64,000 nt of DNA, from contig NZ_MDER01000045.1 in assembly GCF_001721045.1 (NCBI RefSeq), positions 1 through 64,000 of the forward strand. Direction: 5' to 3'. The translations under genes were made by a program, and so were the position numbers. This document shows, piece by piece, positions 1-9,094 of this stretch; the stretch's first letter is position 1, and each line of letters opens with the position of its first letter. Below the pieces are notes generated by a model, which was given only the letters and a program-made list of their open reading frames with translations, did no database searches and had not been told where the DNA came from. The stretch is from Paenibacillus nuruki. Lineage in GTDB: Bacteria; Bacillota; Bacilli; Paenibacillales; Paenibacillaceae.

Positions 1-241
1 AATAATTTAATAACTGATATAAACTTTGATACATATAAATAATAAATTTTTAAATTGTATGTGCAGAAAGTATTTGCATATATAAATCCGTTTACATGGC
101 TGTCGTATATGCTAAAATTGATATATTGAATACATAACTGATAATAATGGTAAAATGGTTTATCATAGTTAAAAACAATGATAAAAGTTGAAAAAAATAA
201 TCATTTTACTTCTCATTCTGAGATTTAGGAAAGGAATACGT

Positions 242-1120
242 ATGGAAATTAGACAACTTGAATATTTTGTAGCCGTATGCGAGGAGTTACATTTTACCAA
301 AGCCGCTGAGCGTTTAGGTATTACTCAACCTACACTCAGTATTCAGATTCGTACCATGGAAGAAGAAGTGGGAACATTGCTTTTTGATCGTATAGGTAAA
401 AAGATCACTCTGACCGAAGCGGGATTCATTTTGTTACGTCAAGCTCGAAGTATTTTGTTGAAGTTACAAGATGCGTTTGATGAGATTAATGGGTTACGCG
501 AGTATACAGGCGGTAATTTGGTCGTTGGAGTGATGGCGGCAGAGCTGGATTATCGGATTACACCGATTTTAATTGATTTCCATCATCAATTCCCTAATAT
601 CCATTTAAAAATCTCGTCAGCGATCGAAGTCGCAGAGATGGTGATCAATAATGTAGTAGATATTGGAATTACGTTGATCGAATTTACTGATCCTAGACTG
701 GTGACCACTCCACTATATACAGAAGAGTTTGTACTTGTCGTTTCTGAAAATCATGAACTGGCAGATCAGCAATCGATTTCCCTAGAGGCATTACCTTCTA
801 TTCCGCTGGTTCTTTATCCTAAAGGATTCAAAGGACGTGAATTGATAGAACGTCACTGTAAAGAACATGGCTTGAACTTGAATATTATTATCGAGACTTC
901 TACAGCTTCTTCTTTATATGGATTTGTAAAATCGAATGTAGCCGCTTGTATTCAACCTTATTCGTTATCAGCTTCTCTCAACGATCCCACTCTTCGTTTG
1001 ATTAAAATAGCTGACTTCCCACCTACCCGTCAGATTGGTATTATGCATCGTACCGATAAGTATCTTGGTGTGGCGGCTTTAGAATTTATGAAAATGCTTG
1101 AGAAGCATTTAAAAATGTAA
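242..1120 (+). CDS. LysR-family transcriptional regulator
   Basis: DNA-binding regulator of 292 aa, the usual LysR length. The N-terminal winged helix-turn-helix occupies about residues 1-60 (MEIRQLEYFVAVCEE, then HFTKAAERLGITQPTLS), and the rest is a periplasmic-binding-protein-like effector domain. An in-frame TTG at 188 would add 18 residues, but the ATG at 242 is preceded by AGGAAAGG at good spacing and matches the family N-terminus. The next gene is convergent, so the regulated target is not obvious; it may lie to the left of the window. The effector is unknown. Confidence 0.93.
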   Translation: MEIRQLEYFVAVCEELHFTKAAERLGITQPTLSIQIRTMEEEVGTLLFDRIGKKITLTEAGFILLRQARSILLKLQDAFDEINGLREYTGGNLVVGVMAAELDYRITPILIDFHHQFPNIHLKISSAIEVAEMVINNVVDIGITLIEFTDPRLVTTPLYTEEFVLVVSENHELADQQSISLEALPSIPLVLYPKGFKGRELIERHCKEHGLNLNIIIETSTASSLYGFVKSNVAACIQPYSLSASLNDPTLRLIKIADFPPTRQIGIMHRTDKYLGVAALEFMKMLEKHLKM

Positions 1121-1130
1121 GATTATAGAC

Positions 1131-1172
1131 AAAAAGAAGGAGCAGCATGAGGATATGCTCTCCTTCTTTTTT
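1131..1172. terminator. Bidirectional intrinsic terminator
   Basis: Inverted repeat with arms AAGAAGGAGAGC-like on both sides and A/T runs at both ends. It lies between the convergent LysR gene and the flavoprotein gene, so it can end both transcripts. Confidence 0.8.
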
Positions 1173-1196
1173 ATTTCTATTTTACTTTTTTACAAT

Positions 1197-2126
1197 TTAT
1201 GTTGAGGACTTACTAACGTTATACTGCCATGCTTCTTCAAGCAATTCACTATTGATACTGATTCCAGCCATAGAACCTGAAGCTGCCGCAGCAACGACCT
1301 GATATTTTCGTGAAGCCGAATCGCCTGCGCTGTATACACCTGGTATATTGGTTTTACCAAACTCGTCTACAATGATCATGCCTGTATCAGCAGATTCGCA
1401 TCCTAACATTTGTGGAACATCTGATCCAGTGACAAGTTCTGGTGTGAAAAAGATCCCTGTACATAAAAGAGAATGACCATCTTCAAATTGAATATGTTCT
1501 ACGATCCCCGATGCTGAGTGTATATGTTGAATAGGTGAATCGATGATTGAGATCTGGTGGTTTATAAGTTCCTCGTGTTCTTCTGCTGTCCAATCATTCA
1601 TGCCATTGGTGCAGATAGTGAAATGAGAAGTCCACCCTGAGACCGTCTTAGCTAAATGCAGTGCTGTTGCTCCACTAACGATTAATGCTAACTTCTGATC
1701 TCGAAGTTCCCACCCATCACAGTAAGGGCAGACAAATGCGCTTTTTCCATAGACTTCTTGTAGACCGGAGATAGCAAGTGGACGATCTTTCATTCCTACT
1801 GTAAATAGTATTTTTTTGCTAGTATACGTATGTCCTTGAGAGGTAACCACTTCAAATTGACCATCACTACCATTGGCACCGATAACGGTATCTGTGGCAA
1901 ATTGAACAGTAGGATACCTACTAATCTGTTCTCTAGCGATTTGGCGAAAATCAGCAGGTGTAATGCCATCTCGAGTTAAAAATCCATGCGATTCTTGAGT
2001 GACTCGATTCCGTGGAAGTTCTTCATCTATAATCAGTACATGTTTACGTGCTCTTCCCAAAATAAGCGCAGCACTTAAGCCAGCAGGCCCTCCACCAACG
2101 ATGATTGCATCTTGTAATTGTTCCAT
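1197..2126 (-). CDS. Thioredoxin-reductase-like FAD/NAD(P) oxidoreductase
   Basis: Flavoprotein of 309 aa. The FAD-binding GGGPAGLSAA lies at residues 11-20, a redox-active CPYC pair at C133/C136 (inside FVCPYCDGWE), and a C-terminal FAD motif (VYSAGD). The length and order match low-molecular-weight thioredoxin reductases. The disulfide context CPYCDGWE is that of the divergent thioredoxin-reductase-like group rather than TrxB, where CATCDG is typical. The usual GxGxxA of the NAD(P)H domain is weak (IVSGATALHLA), so the electron donor is uncertain. The substrate may be something other than thioredoxin. Convergent with the upstream LysR gene. The start follows AAAGGAGT. Confidence 0.88.
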   Translation of the reverse strand: MEQLQDAIIVGGGPAGLSAALILGRARKHVLIIDEELPRNRVTQESHGFLTRDGITPADFRQIAREQISRYPTVQFATDTVIGANGSDGQFEVVTSQGHTYTSKKILFTVGMKDRPLAISGLQEVYGKSAFVCPYCDGWELRDQKLALIVSGATALHLAKTVSGWTSHFTICTNGMNDWTAEEHEELINHQISIIDSPIQHIHSASGIVEHIQFEDGHSLLCTGIFFTPELVTGSDVPQMLGCESADTGMIIVDEFGKTNIPGVYSAGDSASRKYQVVAAAASGSMAGISINSELLEEAWQYNVSKSST

Positions 2127-2580
2127 ATGATCAGTACTCCTTTAATGTATATTTTTAAGCAAGTTCTATATTGTTATATCTTTTGCTTTGGAAAAAATAA
2201 CGTTAGATATCGATGATTGTTTTCGATATTTTATTTCGAAACTATAACTATTGGACAAATGAAGCTGATATATTTTGAATAGCAATTTGATCTATTCTTC
2301 TCTATTCCTCCCTTAATAATAAAAGACTTTAAAGACTACCATTATCTATGATTGTTATAAAAAAATACGTAATACAGTAAAATTTAAGATTATAACTTAA
2401 TTGTAGACTTTGTTTATCTATAATATACTTAATTATGATCAGAAGTCAACAGACCAACTGATTTCTCCTTTTCGTAAACTAGAAATAAATACGAATGTAG
2501 CTAATGATTCGATATTTTTATACCGTTTGAGTGTAAATACATATTCTTCTATAATTTTATATAATTGCCTATTTCTTTTT

Positions 2581-2620
2581 TGTAAGCGCTATCTTATAAT
2601 AAGTTGCGTAAACGTTTGCA
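2581..2620 (+). promoter_or_regulatory. Amylase promoter with two CcpA cre boxes
   Basis: The 524 bases between the flavoprotein and the amylase hold this control region and nothing else I can support. A perfect TATAAT -10 is at 2595-2600. TGTAAGCGCTATCT (2581-2594) matches the cre consensus TGWAANCGNTNWCA at 13 of 14 positions and sits between the -35 and -10. CGTAAACGTTTGCA (2607-2620) matches 12 of 14 and covers the expected transcription start. Both placements are repressing ones, so carbon catabolite repression of amylase is the likely role. Confidence 0.72.
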
Positions 2621-2650
2621 CAAACTATAGGCACAGGAGGAATGGTTATA

Positions 2651-4474
2651 TTGATATCGGGTAAACCACATTTTAAAAAGATGATTTTGATTGTATTCGG
2701 GGTATTGCTTTTATTTCCTTTGCTGTTCAGTGGTTCGTATACAACCACTCATGCAGCAGATAATTCAGTAACCGTGTATTACAAAAAAGGGTTCACAACA
2801 CCTTATATTCATTACCGTCAAGCGGATGGTAATTGGACAGCTGCTCCGGGTACCAAAATGGCAGATTCTGAAGTCAGTGGATATACCAAAATTACTGTCA
2901 ATATCGGTTCTGCTGCTCAATTAGAAGCTGTCTTCAACAATGGTAACGGCACATGGGATAATAACAATTCCAAAAATTACTTATTCAATCCCGGTACATC
3001 GACCTTTACACCGAATACTAGTAATACCGTAGGTACGATTACAACTGGTGCGCCGGGTGGTACAACACCTACGAATCCTACACCTGCTCCCGATAATTTC
3101 GGTCCAGTTGATTGGAGTAAACGTAGTATTTATTTCATCATGACCGATCGATTCAGTGATGGGGATACTAGCAATAATAACTATGGCGGCTTTGCTTCTA
3201 ACAAAAGTAATCCTTCTCAATGGCACGGTGGAGATTTCCAGGGGATTATCAACAACTTGGATTATATCAAAAACCTTGGATTTACAGCGATCTGGATTAC
3301 ACCTGTAACGATGCAAAAAAGTGTAAATGCTTATCATGGTTATCATACGTATGACTTTTATTCTGTAGACGGTCATTTGGGCACAATGGCGAAATTTCAA
3401 GAGTTGGTGAAAACAGCACATAGCAAAAACATCGCAGTGATGCTAGATGTTGTTGTCAATCACACAGGTGACTTCCGTCCAACCAATGGAACCGCCAAAG
3501 CTCCTTTTGATAATGCAGATTGGTATCATAATGTTGGCGATATTACGCAAAACGATTACAACAGCAATAATCAATCTCGTATTGAAAATGGTGATGTAGC
3601 AAGTCTTGATGATCTCAAACAAGAAAATGCGGCGGTTGCTACAGAGTTGAAAAACTGGGGTAAATGGATTATTGCTCAATCTGGCGTAGATGGTCTACGT
3701 GTAGATACAGCCAAGCACGTACCCAAATGGTTCCTTAAAGATTTCGATACCGCAGTTAATACATTTACTATCGGTGAAGTCTTTAACGGTGACCCTGCTT
3801 ATGTTGCTGATTATTCTAATTACTCTGATGCTGTACTTGATTTCCCGATGTATTACACGATTCAAAATGTATTTGGTCATGATGGTTCAATGAATCAGAT
3901 CAAAGAACGTTATAGCCAGGATTACCGTTACAAAAATACGAACTTGAATGGAACATTTTTAGATAATCATGATGTCAAACGTTTCTTAAATGATGCTTCT
4001 GGTAAACCTGGAAACGCATCAGACAAATGGCCACAATTAAAAGCAGCCCTTGGATTTATGCTAACTTCTCGTGGTATCCCGATTGTCTATCAAGGAACAG
4101 AACAAGGCTTTAGTGGTGGGGATGATCCTGCTAACCGTGAAGACATGACATTCAATACGAATAATGAACTGTACAAGTATATTGCTAAAGTGAACGCTAT
4201 TCGTAATAGTCACCCTGCTTTACAAAATGGAACGCAAAAAGAGAAATGGGTAGATACTAATTTCTATGGATTCCAACGTTCCAATAGTGGTGACGAAGCG
4301 GTGGTATTGATTAACAACTCATGGGAAAGCCAAACACGTACCATTCCAAATTTAGATAATTTCTCTAACGGTACAGTGTTGCGCAATCAAATGGGTACAG
4401 ATTCGGTAACGGTTAATGGTGGTTCGATTACAATCACACTAGCTCCTAAAGAAGTGAAGATTTTGACAAAATAA
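2651..4474 (+). CDS. Secreted alpha-amylase, CBM25 plus GH13
   Basis: Extracellular starch-degrading enzyme, 607 aa. A signal peptide covers about residues 1-36 with likely cleavage after THAA. A CBM25-type starch-binding domain follows (about 38-120), then a TP-rich linker, then the GH13 barrel from about 155. All four GH13 regions are visible: DVVVNH (266-271), GLRVDTAKH with nucleophile D352, GEVF with acid/base E376, and FLDNHD with D441. I chose the TTG at 2651 because AGGAGG (2635-2640) is 10 bases upstream; the ATG at 2642 lies only one base after it. The C-terminal beta domain is complete. A predicted two-cre promoter precedes it. Confidence 0.93.
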   Translation: MISGKPHFKKMILIVFGVLLLFPLLFSGSYTTTHAADNSVTVYYKKGFTTPYIHYRQADGNWTAAPGTKMADSEVSGYTKITVNIGSAAQLEAVFNNGNGTWDNNNSKNYLFNPGTSTFTPNTSNTVGTITTGAPGGTTPTNPTPAPDNFGPVDWSKRSIYFIMTDRFSDGDTSNNNYGGFASNKSNPSQWHGGDFQGIINNLDYIKNLGFTAIWITPVTMQKSVNAYHGYHTYDFYSVDGHLGTMAKFQELVKTAHSKNIAVMLDVVVNHTGDFRPTNGTAKAPFDNADWYHNVGDITQNDYNSNNQSRIENGDVASLDDLKQENAAVATELKNWGKWIIAQSGVDGLRVDTAKHVPKWFLKDFDTAVNTFTIGEVFNGDPAYVADYSNYSDAVLDFPMYYTIQNVFGHDGSMNQIKERYSQDYRYKNTNLNGTFLDNHDVKRFLNDASGKPGNASDKWPQLKAALGFMLTSRGIPIVYQGTEQGFSGGDDPANREDMTFNTNNELYKYIAKVNAIRNSHPALQNGTQKEKWVDTNFYGFQRSNSGDEAVVLINNSWESQTRTIPNLDNFSNGTVLRNQMGTDSVTVNGGSITITLAPKEVKILTK

Positions 4475-4484
4475 CAGCAGTTTA

Positions 4485-4498
4485 TGAAATCGTTATCA
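4485..4498. promoter_or_regulatory. Perfect cre match downstream of amylase
   Basis: TGAAATCGTTATCA fits the cre consensus TGWAANCGNTNWCA at every position, yet lies just after the amylase stop, away from any visible promoter. It may be functional at a distance or may be chance. Confidence 0.3.
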
Positions 4499-4524
4499 AT
4501 ATAAAATCATTGTACAAGTAAAGC

Positions 4525-4572
4525 GCCTCAAAGCAGTCTGCTTTCTTTTGAAAAGATCAGATTGCTTTGAGG
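4525..4572. terminator. Inverted repeat, likely terminator between convergent genes
   Basis: A long stem pairs CCTCAAAGCAGTCTG with CAGATTGCTTTGAGG around a 17-base loop. The T-runs after it are poor, so termination is inferred from stem strength and the convergent position. Confidence 0.55.
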
Positions 4573-4601
4573 TTATACATATGAGTCTGTAATGGCACTA
4601 T

Positions 4602-5231
4602 TTAGCCTTTACTGTGATACTGAGCCATAAAAGGTTCTGCTAAACGGGATGGTTGTAACTTAGCACCTAATCCAAAAAGCTCACAGTAATTCATAATCAA
4701 TGGATGCCATTTTTCAGGATCGATATAATCTTGATCAGGATGAAGCAAAATACTTTCTTCTACATGTACACGTATCATCCGTAGTTCTATAGCTGCAATT
4801 GTACCTGTTTCACTAAACGTGGAGATCTGTTCAACTTGAGCTTCTAATTGAATCGGACATTCTTGCACTAAAGGGGCTTGGACAAGATCTGCTGGAATAG
4901 CTGTTAGCCCTGCACATTCAAATTTATTAGGTTCATAGGTATAACCCATAGTGGCTTTGTACATTGGAATATCTTCTTTTCCAGTTGTTAACGCTAATCG
5001 ATCGACATGATTGACTAACTGAGCAGAAGGCAGATTAAGTACACAACTTTTTTCTCGTATTAGATTCTGTACGGTCTGGGATTGATAGCTCATGCCTAAC
5101 ATACAGGATTGATTAACCCACCATGCCGAAGACATCGGTGCTAGATTAGGAGAACCATCTGGATTGATAGTACTAATAAGAACGACAGGTGTTCCGAAGT
5201 AAAATACTTTAGGCTGTACAATTTTGTGCAT
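4602..5231 (-). CDS. Flavin reductase family (DIM6/NTAB-like) protein
   Basis: FMN-binding split-barrel protein of 209 aa. The N-terminal TPVVLISTINPDGSPNLAP followed by an aromatic/small stretch is the characteristic flavin-reductase-like FMN site. Members reduce flavins with NAD(P)H or bind FMN for other redox chemistry. No partner monooxygenase is adjacent, so the substrate is unknown. The start ATG follows AAAGGAAGTGA. It is a single-gene unit, convergent with the amylase. Confidence 0.82.
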   Translation of the reverse strand: MHKIVQPKVFYFGTPVVLISTINPDGSPNLAPMSSAWWVNQSCMLGMSYQSQTVQNLIREKSCVLNLPSAQLVNHVDRLALTTGKEDIPMYKATMGYTYEPNKFECAGLTAIPADLVQAPLVQECPIQLEAQVEQISTFSETGTIAAIELRMIRVHVEESILLHPDQDYIDPEKWHPLIMNYCELFGLGAKLQPSRLAEPFMAQYHSKG

Positions 5232-5406
5232 ACGTCACTTCCTTTATAGAATTAGAGATCCAGAATGATGAATAGGATCAGGCGGTGTCCTTATTATAAA
5301 AGAAGCCTATAGACAAAACTTTCGCTTTATTGCGCTCTTATTCGAATCTAATGTTCATTATGTAGTAGATGATGTATAACCTAGCATCGATAATGTAAAA
5401 TGGATA

Positions 5407-5456
5407 ACAAAAATAAAGCAAGAAATAATCTGCATCCATCACAGACTATTTCTTGC
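5407..5456 (-). terminator. Intrinsic terminator of the dihydroxyacetone kinase gene
   Basis: On the minus strand GCAAGAAATAGTCTG pairs with GCAGATTATTTCTTGC and is followed by TTTATTTTTG. It lies about 110 bases downstream of the kinase stop. Nothing else was seen in the 334-base gap between 5231 and 5566. Confidence 0.75.
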
Positions 5457-5565
5457 GTATTGATTGGATGTGACTTGCTCTTTATCATACATATTTCGTA
5501 TATATCTTTTAACATTACGATTGCAACTATGCCTCATCTATCTCAATAACATGTTTGCTATCGAC

Positions 5566-7329
5566 TTAAGAATGTAGACTTTGAGCTAGCTCTGTAAAAA
5601 TAACACCAAGTGCATGTGCACCTGCATCAGGATATCCGATACTACGTTCTCCTACAGCTCCTGCACGTCCCATGCGAGCGACAATATCTTTTGTACGTTC
5701 TGCACCTTGCACTGCGGCAACCGCACCTTTATTCAATGCTGTATGCATATCATCGCCGGCTTGCGCACTTTCTGTCCACGCATCTGCGCAAGGTACAAGG
5801 GCATCAATTAATGTTTTATCGCCGACAACTGCGCCACGTCCAAAGGAACGTTCGCCTGTCGCTTGAATCCCTTTAACAGCAGATTGCATCATTTCAGCAA
5901 ATTCGGCTACAGTGATTTCTTTTTGCTCACCTACACTTTTTCCTGCTGCGCGGAAAGCAGATCCCCAGATAGGACCGGATGCTCCACCACAAGATTCCAT
6001 AATAACCAGTGATGACTGATCCAAAAAGCTACCGATCGTAAGATCCGGTTCAGCTAGAATTCGGCTCCATTCATGTTTTAATTCACGGAAACCTTTAGCA
6101 ATACTCATTCCGAAATCCCCATCACCTGCATGAGAATCGAGATCACAGAAAGGAACTTCATTTTCAATAATCACTTCACTCATTTTATCGATCAAATAAA
6201 TCATATTATTTAATGTTAATGTATCGCCTTGAAGTTGGGCATATTTAGGATCGGTTTGTACTTTGTACGATACTGGTGCGTCTGGCACTTCTTCAACTGT
6301 CGCCGCTTCATAATGCACAGGTGCTACAGCTCCCGATACTTTAAAAGCAGGTGTATCGCTTTCTTGAGAAAGTAATGTTTTGAGTTCTTCATCTAATTTC
6401 ATTATCGTTACTGAAATACCGTCCATATCAATACTGGTCATATAGTTACCGACAAATTCACGATTGATCTGGATACGACGCTGTGCCAGTTCACGAGTAA
6501 CTGCATGATTGAACAAATACAATTCTTGTAAAGGTGTTCCTCCGAATCCATTAATCAATAATGCAATCTCACCTTCATGTCCATCTTCAATCTTCATATC
6601 TCGCATCAGATCATCGACCATACGTTTGGCAAGTGTATCTGCTGAGGCCATTTGTTCACGCTTGATGCCCGGTTCACCATGAATACCGACACCATATTCA
6701 ATCTCATTCTCACCAAGTTCAAAAGTCGGACTTCCTTTAGCAGGTACGGTACAAGAAGTTAGAGCGAATCCAAGACTTCGTACATTTGCCGCCGCTTTCT
6801 CCGCAACAGCTTTGACACCTTGTAGATCACGACCTTCTTCTGCTGCCGCTCCTGCAATTTTATGTACCAATACCGTTCCTGCAACTCCGCGTCGTCCTAC
6901 CGTATATAGACTATCTTCGACCGCAATATCATCTTCCACCCGTACATAGTCTACTTCAATACCATCTTCTTCACATAGATACGCAGCATTTTTGAAATTC
7001 ATCATATCGCCACTGTAGTTTTTGATAATTAGCAATGTTCCTTTTTCCCCGGCGGTTGCTTTGATTGCTTGATAGATCTGAATCTGAGAAGGTGATGCAA
7101 AAATATCTCCACAAACAGCGGCATCTAGCATGCCTTTACCTATATATCCTGCATGAGCCGGTTCATGCCCACTACCACCGCCACTGATTAAAGACACTTT
7201 TTGTGGGTTTAATTCTTTCTTTTTAATGACTTTATATTTAGAAATGAGTTCAAGTTCAGGATGAGCAAGCACCATACCTTTAGCCATTTCCAACACCATA
7301 TCTTCTGCTTTATTCATTACTTTTTTCAT
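5566..7329 (-). CDS. dhaKL: Single-chain dihydroxyacetone kinase (DhaK-DhaL fusion)
   Basis: Phosphorylates dihydroxyacetone (possibly glyceraldehyde) and feeds glycolysis. The 587 aa hold a DhaK domain (about 1-335) with GGGSGHEPAHAGY at 50-62 and the substrate-binding His217 in GIHGEP, then a linker and a DhaL nucleotide domain with HAGDGDFG and GGASGPIWG. The fused architecture is that of ATP-dependent kinases (Citrobacter/eukaryote type), not the PTS type, and no DhaM gene is present. I set the start at 7329: AGGAGGT is seven bases upstream, and the 35 extra residues available upstream are not kinase-like. No glycerol dehydrogenase lies nearby. Confidence 0.93.
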   Translation of the reverse strand: MKKVMNKAEDMVLEMAKGMVLAHPELELISKYKVIKKKELNPQKVSLISGGGSGHEPAHAGYIGKGMLDAAVCGDIFASPSQIQIYQAIKATAGEKGTLLIIKNYSGDMMNFKNAAYLCEEDGIEVDYVRVEDDIAVEDSLYTVGRRGVAGTVLVHKIAGAAAEEGRDLQGVKAVAEKAAANVRSLGFALTSCTVPAKGSPTFELGENEIEYGVGIHGEPGIKREQMASADTLAKRMVDDLMRDMKIEDGHEGEIALLINGFGGTPLQELYLFNHAVTRELAQRRIQINREFVGNYMTSIDMDGISVTIMKLDEELKTLLSQESDTPAFKVSGAVAPVHYEAATVEEVPDAPVSYKVQTDPKYAQLQGDTLTLNNMIYLIDKMSEVIIENEVPFCDLDSHAGDGDFGMSIAKGFRELKHEWSRILAEPDLTIGSFLDQSSLVIMESCGGASGPIWGSAFRAAGKSVGEQKEITVAEFAEMMQSAVKGIQATGERSFGRGAVVGDKTLIDALVPCADAWTESAQAGDDMHTALNKGAVAAVQGAERTKDIVARMGRAGAVGERSIGYPDAGAHALGVIFTELAQSLHS

Positions 7330-7402
7330 TGTATTGACCTCCTGCTCTTTCGATTTGTTCTTTTTTCTCCATCTTACGTTATTACCCGAAACGGATGAAT
7401 TC

Positions 7403-7441
7403 AAAAAAAGCCATACAGATTGTAAGTTCTGCATGGCTTTT
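7403..7441 (-). terminator. Intrinsic terminator upstream of dhaKL
   Basis: On the minus strand AAAAGCCATGCAG pairs with CTGTATGGCTTTT and is followed by a T run. It ends something transcribed from the 7.45-7.7 kb interval before dhaKL begins, which supports a small transcript there. Confidence 0.7.
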
Positions 7442-7443
7442 GA

Positions 7444-7542
7444 TTACTTGAATAATCGCTGAAATAATGATTTCTTAGCTACTATGACTCCATCCAACAT
7501 ACTGTCCGGACGATCTACAAATTCATTCAGTAGACTATACAT
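7444..7542 (-). CDS. Possible 32-residue small protein
   Basis: ATG ORF of 32 codons starting MYSLLNEFVDRPDS and ending with a basic FQRLFK tail. It stops two bases before a strong minus-strand terminator, as a real short gene would. The ribosome binding site is weak (GCGGAAAATGAAAT). I do not recognise the protein. It is about 200 bases downstream of the SMI1-like gene and could be part of that transcript or a free-standing peptide gene. Confidence 0.35.
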   Translation of the reverse strand: MYSLLNEFVDRPDSMLDGVIVAKKSLFQRLFK

Positions 7543-7595
7543 ATTTCATTTTCCGCTAAAATGAGGATTCATCCCGATACATTCATTTTTCTTAT

Positions 7596-7649
7596 TTACT
7601 TATACCCAGAAACGTTAAATCCAATCGATGTCATATGATTAACCATCAT
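7596..7649 (-). CDS. Possible 17-residue peptide ORF
   Basis: Very short ORF, MMVNHMTSIGFNVSGYK, preceded by AGGGAGAG at a workable distance. It lies between the SMI1-like gene and the 32-codon ORF. Only the ribosome binding site supports it. Confidence 0.18.
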   Translation of the reverse strand: MMVNHMTSIGFNVSGYK

Positions 7650-7737
7650 TTTCTCTCCCTACTTTTTCAAAAATCTATTTTTATAATGCTACATCTAACG
7701 ATAGAGCAACATAATAAATGTATTACAAACTTCTAGC

Positions 7738-8265
7738 CTAATCGGTTTCTTCCTCTTGCAAAGCCATCTCTATAAATTCAAAAAGACTTGTAGCTTCGAC
7801 AGAACGATACTCCCAATCATGCCAAAAATATAACACTTGTCCGACTGTGCCTTCTTCCGCAGGATCGGTATCGATACATAAGTAATCTCCTCCACCATTA
7901 GAGGCGATCGGAATCCATTTGGCATTCCATGCGAAAGGTTTGACTCCCGATTGAGCATCTACTTCTAGATCTTCAGGATCGAACTCTTCTTGTAAAAACG
8001 TCCAATTTTCTATAATTTCTGTAATTGAAGATAAGGTTAAGTTACGCAAAAAACAGGTGTTTGCTTTATTTTCTTGTTGCCCATTATGTATCCGATAAAA
8101 TGATTGAAGCTGTGCAGGAACTTGAACGCCAAGTGTATGTTCTAATGTAGCAAAACCTTCTCCTGTAGCCCCTTCATACAAATAAAGTTTCTCTTCAAAT
8201 AATGGATTACGTTCTAATCCTTTGGCTATAATACGATTCCATAATTGTTGTGCTTGAGTATCCAT
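7738..8265 (-). CDS. SMI1/KNR4 family protein
   Basis: 175-residue member of the SMI1/KNR4 (SUKH) superfamily. Visible landmarks are LGVQVPAQLQSFYRIHNGQ, the signature of an acidic alpha/beta domain, and IASNGGGDYLCIDTDP. Many SUKH proteins are immunity proteins of contact-dependent or polymorphic toxins; others are housekeeping. No toxin is next to it. I chose ATG at 8265 because GAGGAGA abuts the alternative ATG at 8271. It follows the 153-aa gene by 27 bases, so the two are probably one operon. Confidence 0.85.
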   Translation of the reverse strand: MDTQAQQLWNRIIAKGLERNPLFEEKLYLYEGATGEGFATLEHTLGVQVPAQLQSFYRIHNGQQENKANTCFLRNLTLSSITEIIENWTFLQEEFDPEDLEVDAQSGVKPFAWNAKWIPIASNGGGDYLCIDTDPAEEGTVGQVLYFWHDWEYRSVEATSLFEFIEMALQEEETD

Positions 8266-8292
8266 TACCATTCTCCTCGTCTATAAACTCAG

Positions 8293-8754
8293 TTATGATG
8301 ACACAGGTAAGTAAATACGATCTAATTCCTTATAATATAAGTGCTTATCAAATATGAGTGGTGGTATATGTTCGAACCATTCCACAGTATGACCGATGTT
8401 GTGATAACTTCGTTTAATATCACTTTGATCGACACCGATTCGGTTCCACCATATTTCATTTTGTTTTTGAATTACTTCTGCAACGATAACTGTACACCAA
8501 AGATCACAGTCATCCGGACACATCAATATAGGTAAGACAACTACGTCTTGTCTATCTGTATAACGTTTAATAACTAATTGTTGTTCAACTTCAGTATCCA
8601 TCCAATCTGTAATACAAGGAATAAGTCCAAGATAATTATGATTAGCATACAACTGATCTAACCAACTATCTAATTCTACTCTATCAATAAAGATACAGGG
8701 ATGATCTACATCAGTATGTATACTTTGCTTTACTTCAACTTTTAATTGGTTCAT
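8293..8754 (-). CDS. Hypothetical protein, 153 aa
   Basis: Not recognised. Acidic, soluble-looking protein without signal peptide or membrane segment, rich in Trp and in Asp/Asp-Cys pairs (CPDDCDLWC). Its start follows GGAAGGGGCA. It is the first gene of a two-gene unit with the SMI1/KNR4-like protein. That pairing is compatible with orphan toxin-immunity genes, but this is inference from context only. Confidence 0.7.
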   Translation of the reverse strand: MNQLKVEVKQSIHTDVDHPCIFIDRVELDSWLDQLYANHNYLGLIPCITDWMDTEVEQQLVIKRYTDRQDVVVLPILMCPDDCDLWCTVIVAEVIQKQNEIWWNRIGVDQSDIKRSYHNIGHTVEWFEHIPPLIFDKHLYYKELDRIYLPVSS

Positions 8755-9018
8755 CTATCATTGCCCCTTCCATTTACAACATAATACATTTTATAATAAG
8801 CTAAATAATCTCAATCATACATTTACAGAATTAGTCACCGACCGAATCCCTAATATAATCGTTCTCGATATGGTCTTATTTTGTATAGTAATCATTATAT
8901 CCGTATTTATGATTTCGAACGCAAAGATAAATATAATGCACAAATATATAAAATAAAGTCACCTTACTCTATACAAATCATTGATGATCTATATGCACAT
9001 CAATAAGATACGATTTAT

Positions 9019-9064
9019 AAAAAAAGCCAACACAGTTTTAATTTAGTGTGTTGGCTTTTTATTT
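9019..9064. terminator. Bidirectional terminator below the secreted protein gene
   Basis: AAAAAGCCAACACA pairs with TGTGTTGGCTTTTT, with A and T runs on both sides. The remaining 8755-9018 interval is AT-rich and shows nothing else. Confidence 0.8.
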
Positions 9065-9094
9065 TGTTATCTAGAACAGATAGCTTTTTGTTAT

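Noticed and set aside
2410-2664. Open frame of 84 codons upstream of amylase
   Set aside because: No ribosome binding site, AT-rich, covers the cre/promoter region and overlaps the amylase start.
2981-3880. Several minus-strand open frames inside the amylase gene
   Set aside because: Antisense shadows of a confident gene, no ribosome binding sites or family features.
5610-5876. Plus-strand open frames inside the dihydroxyacetone kinase gene
   Set aside because: Shadows of the codon-biased kinase gene; low-complexity His/Cys products.
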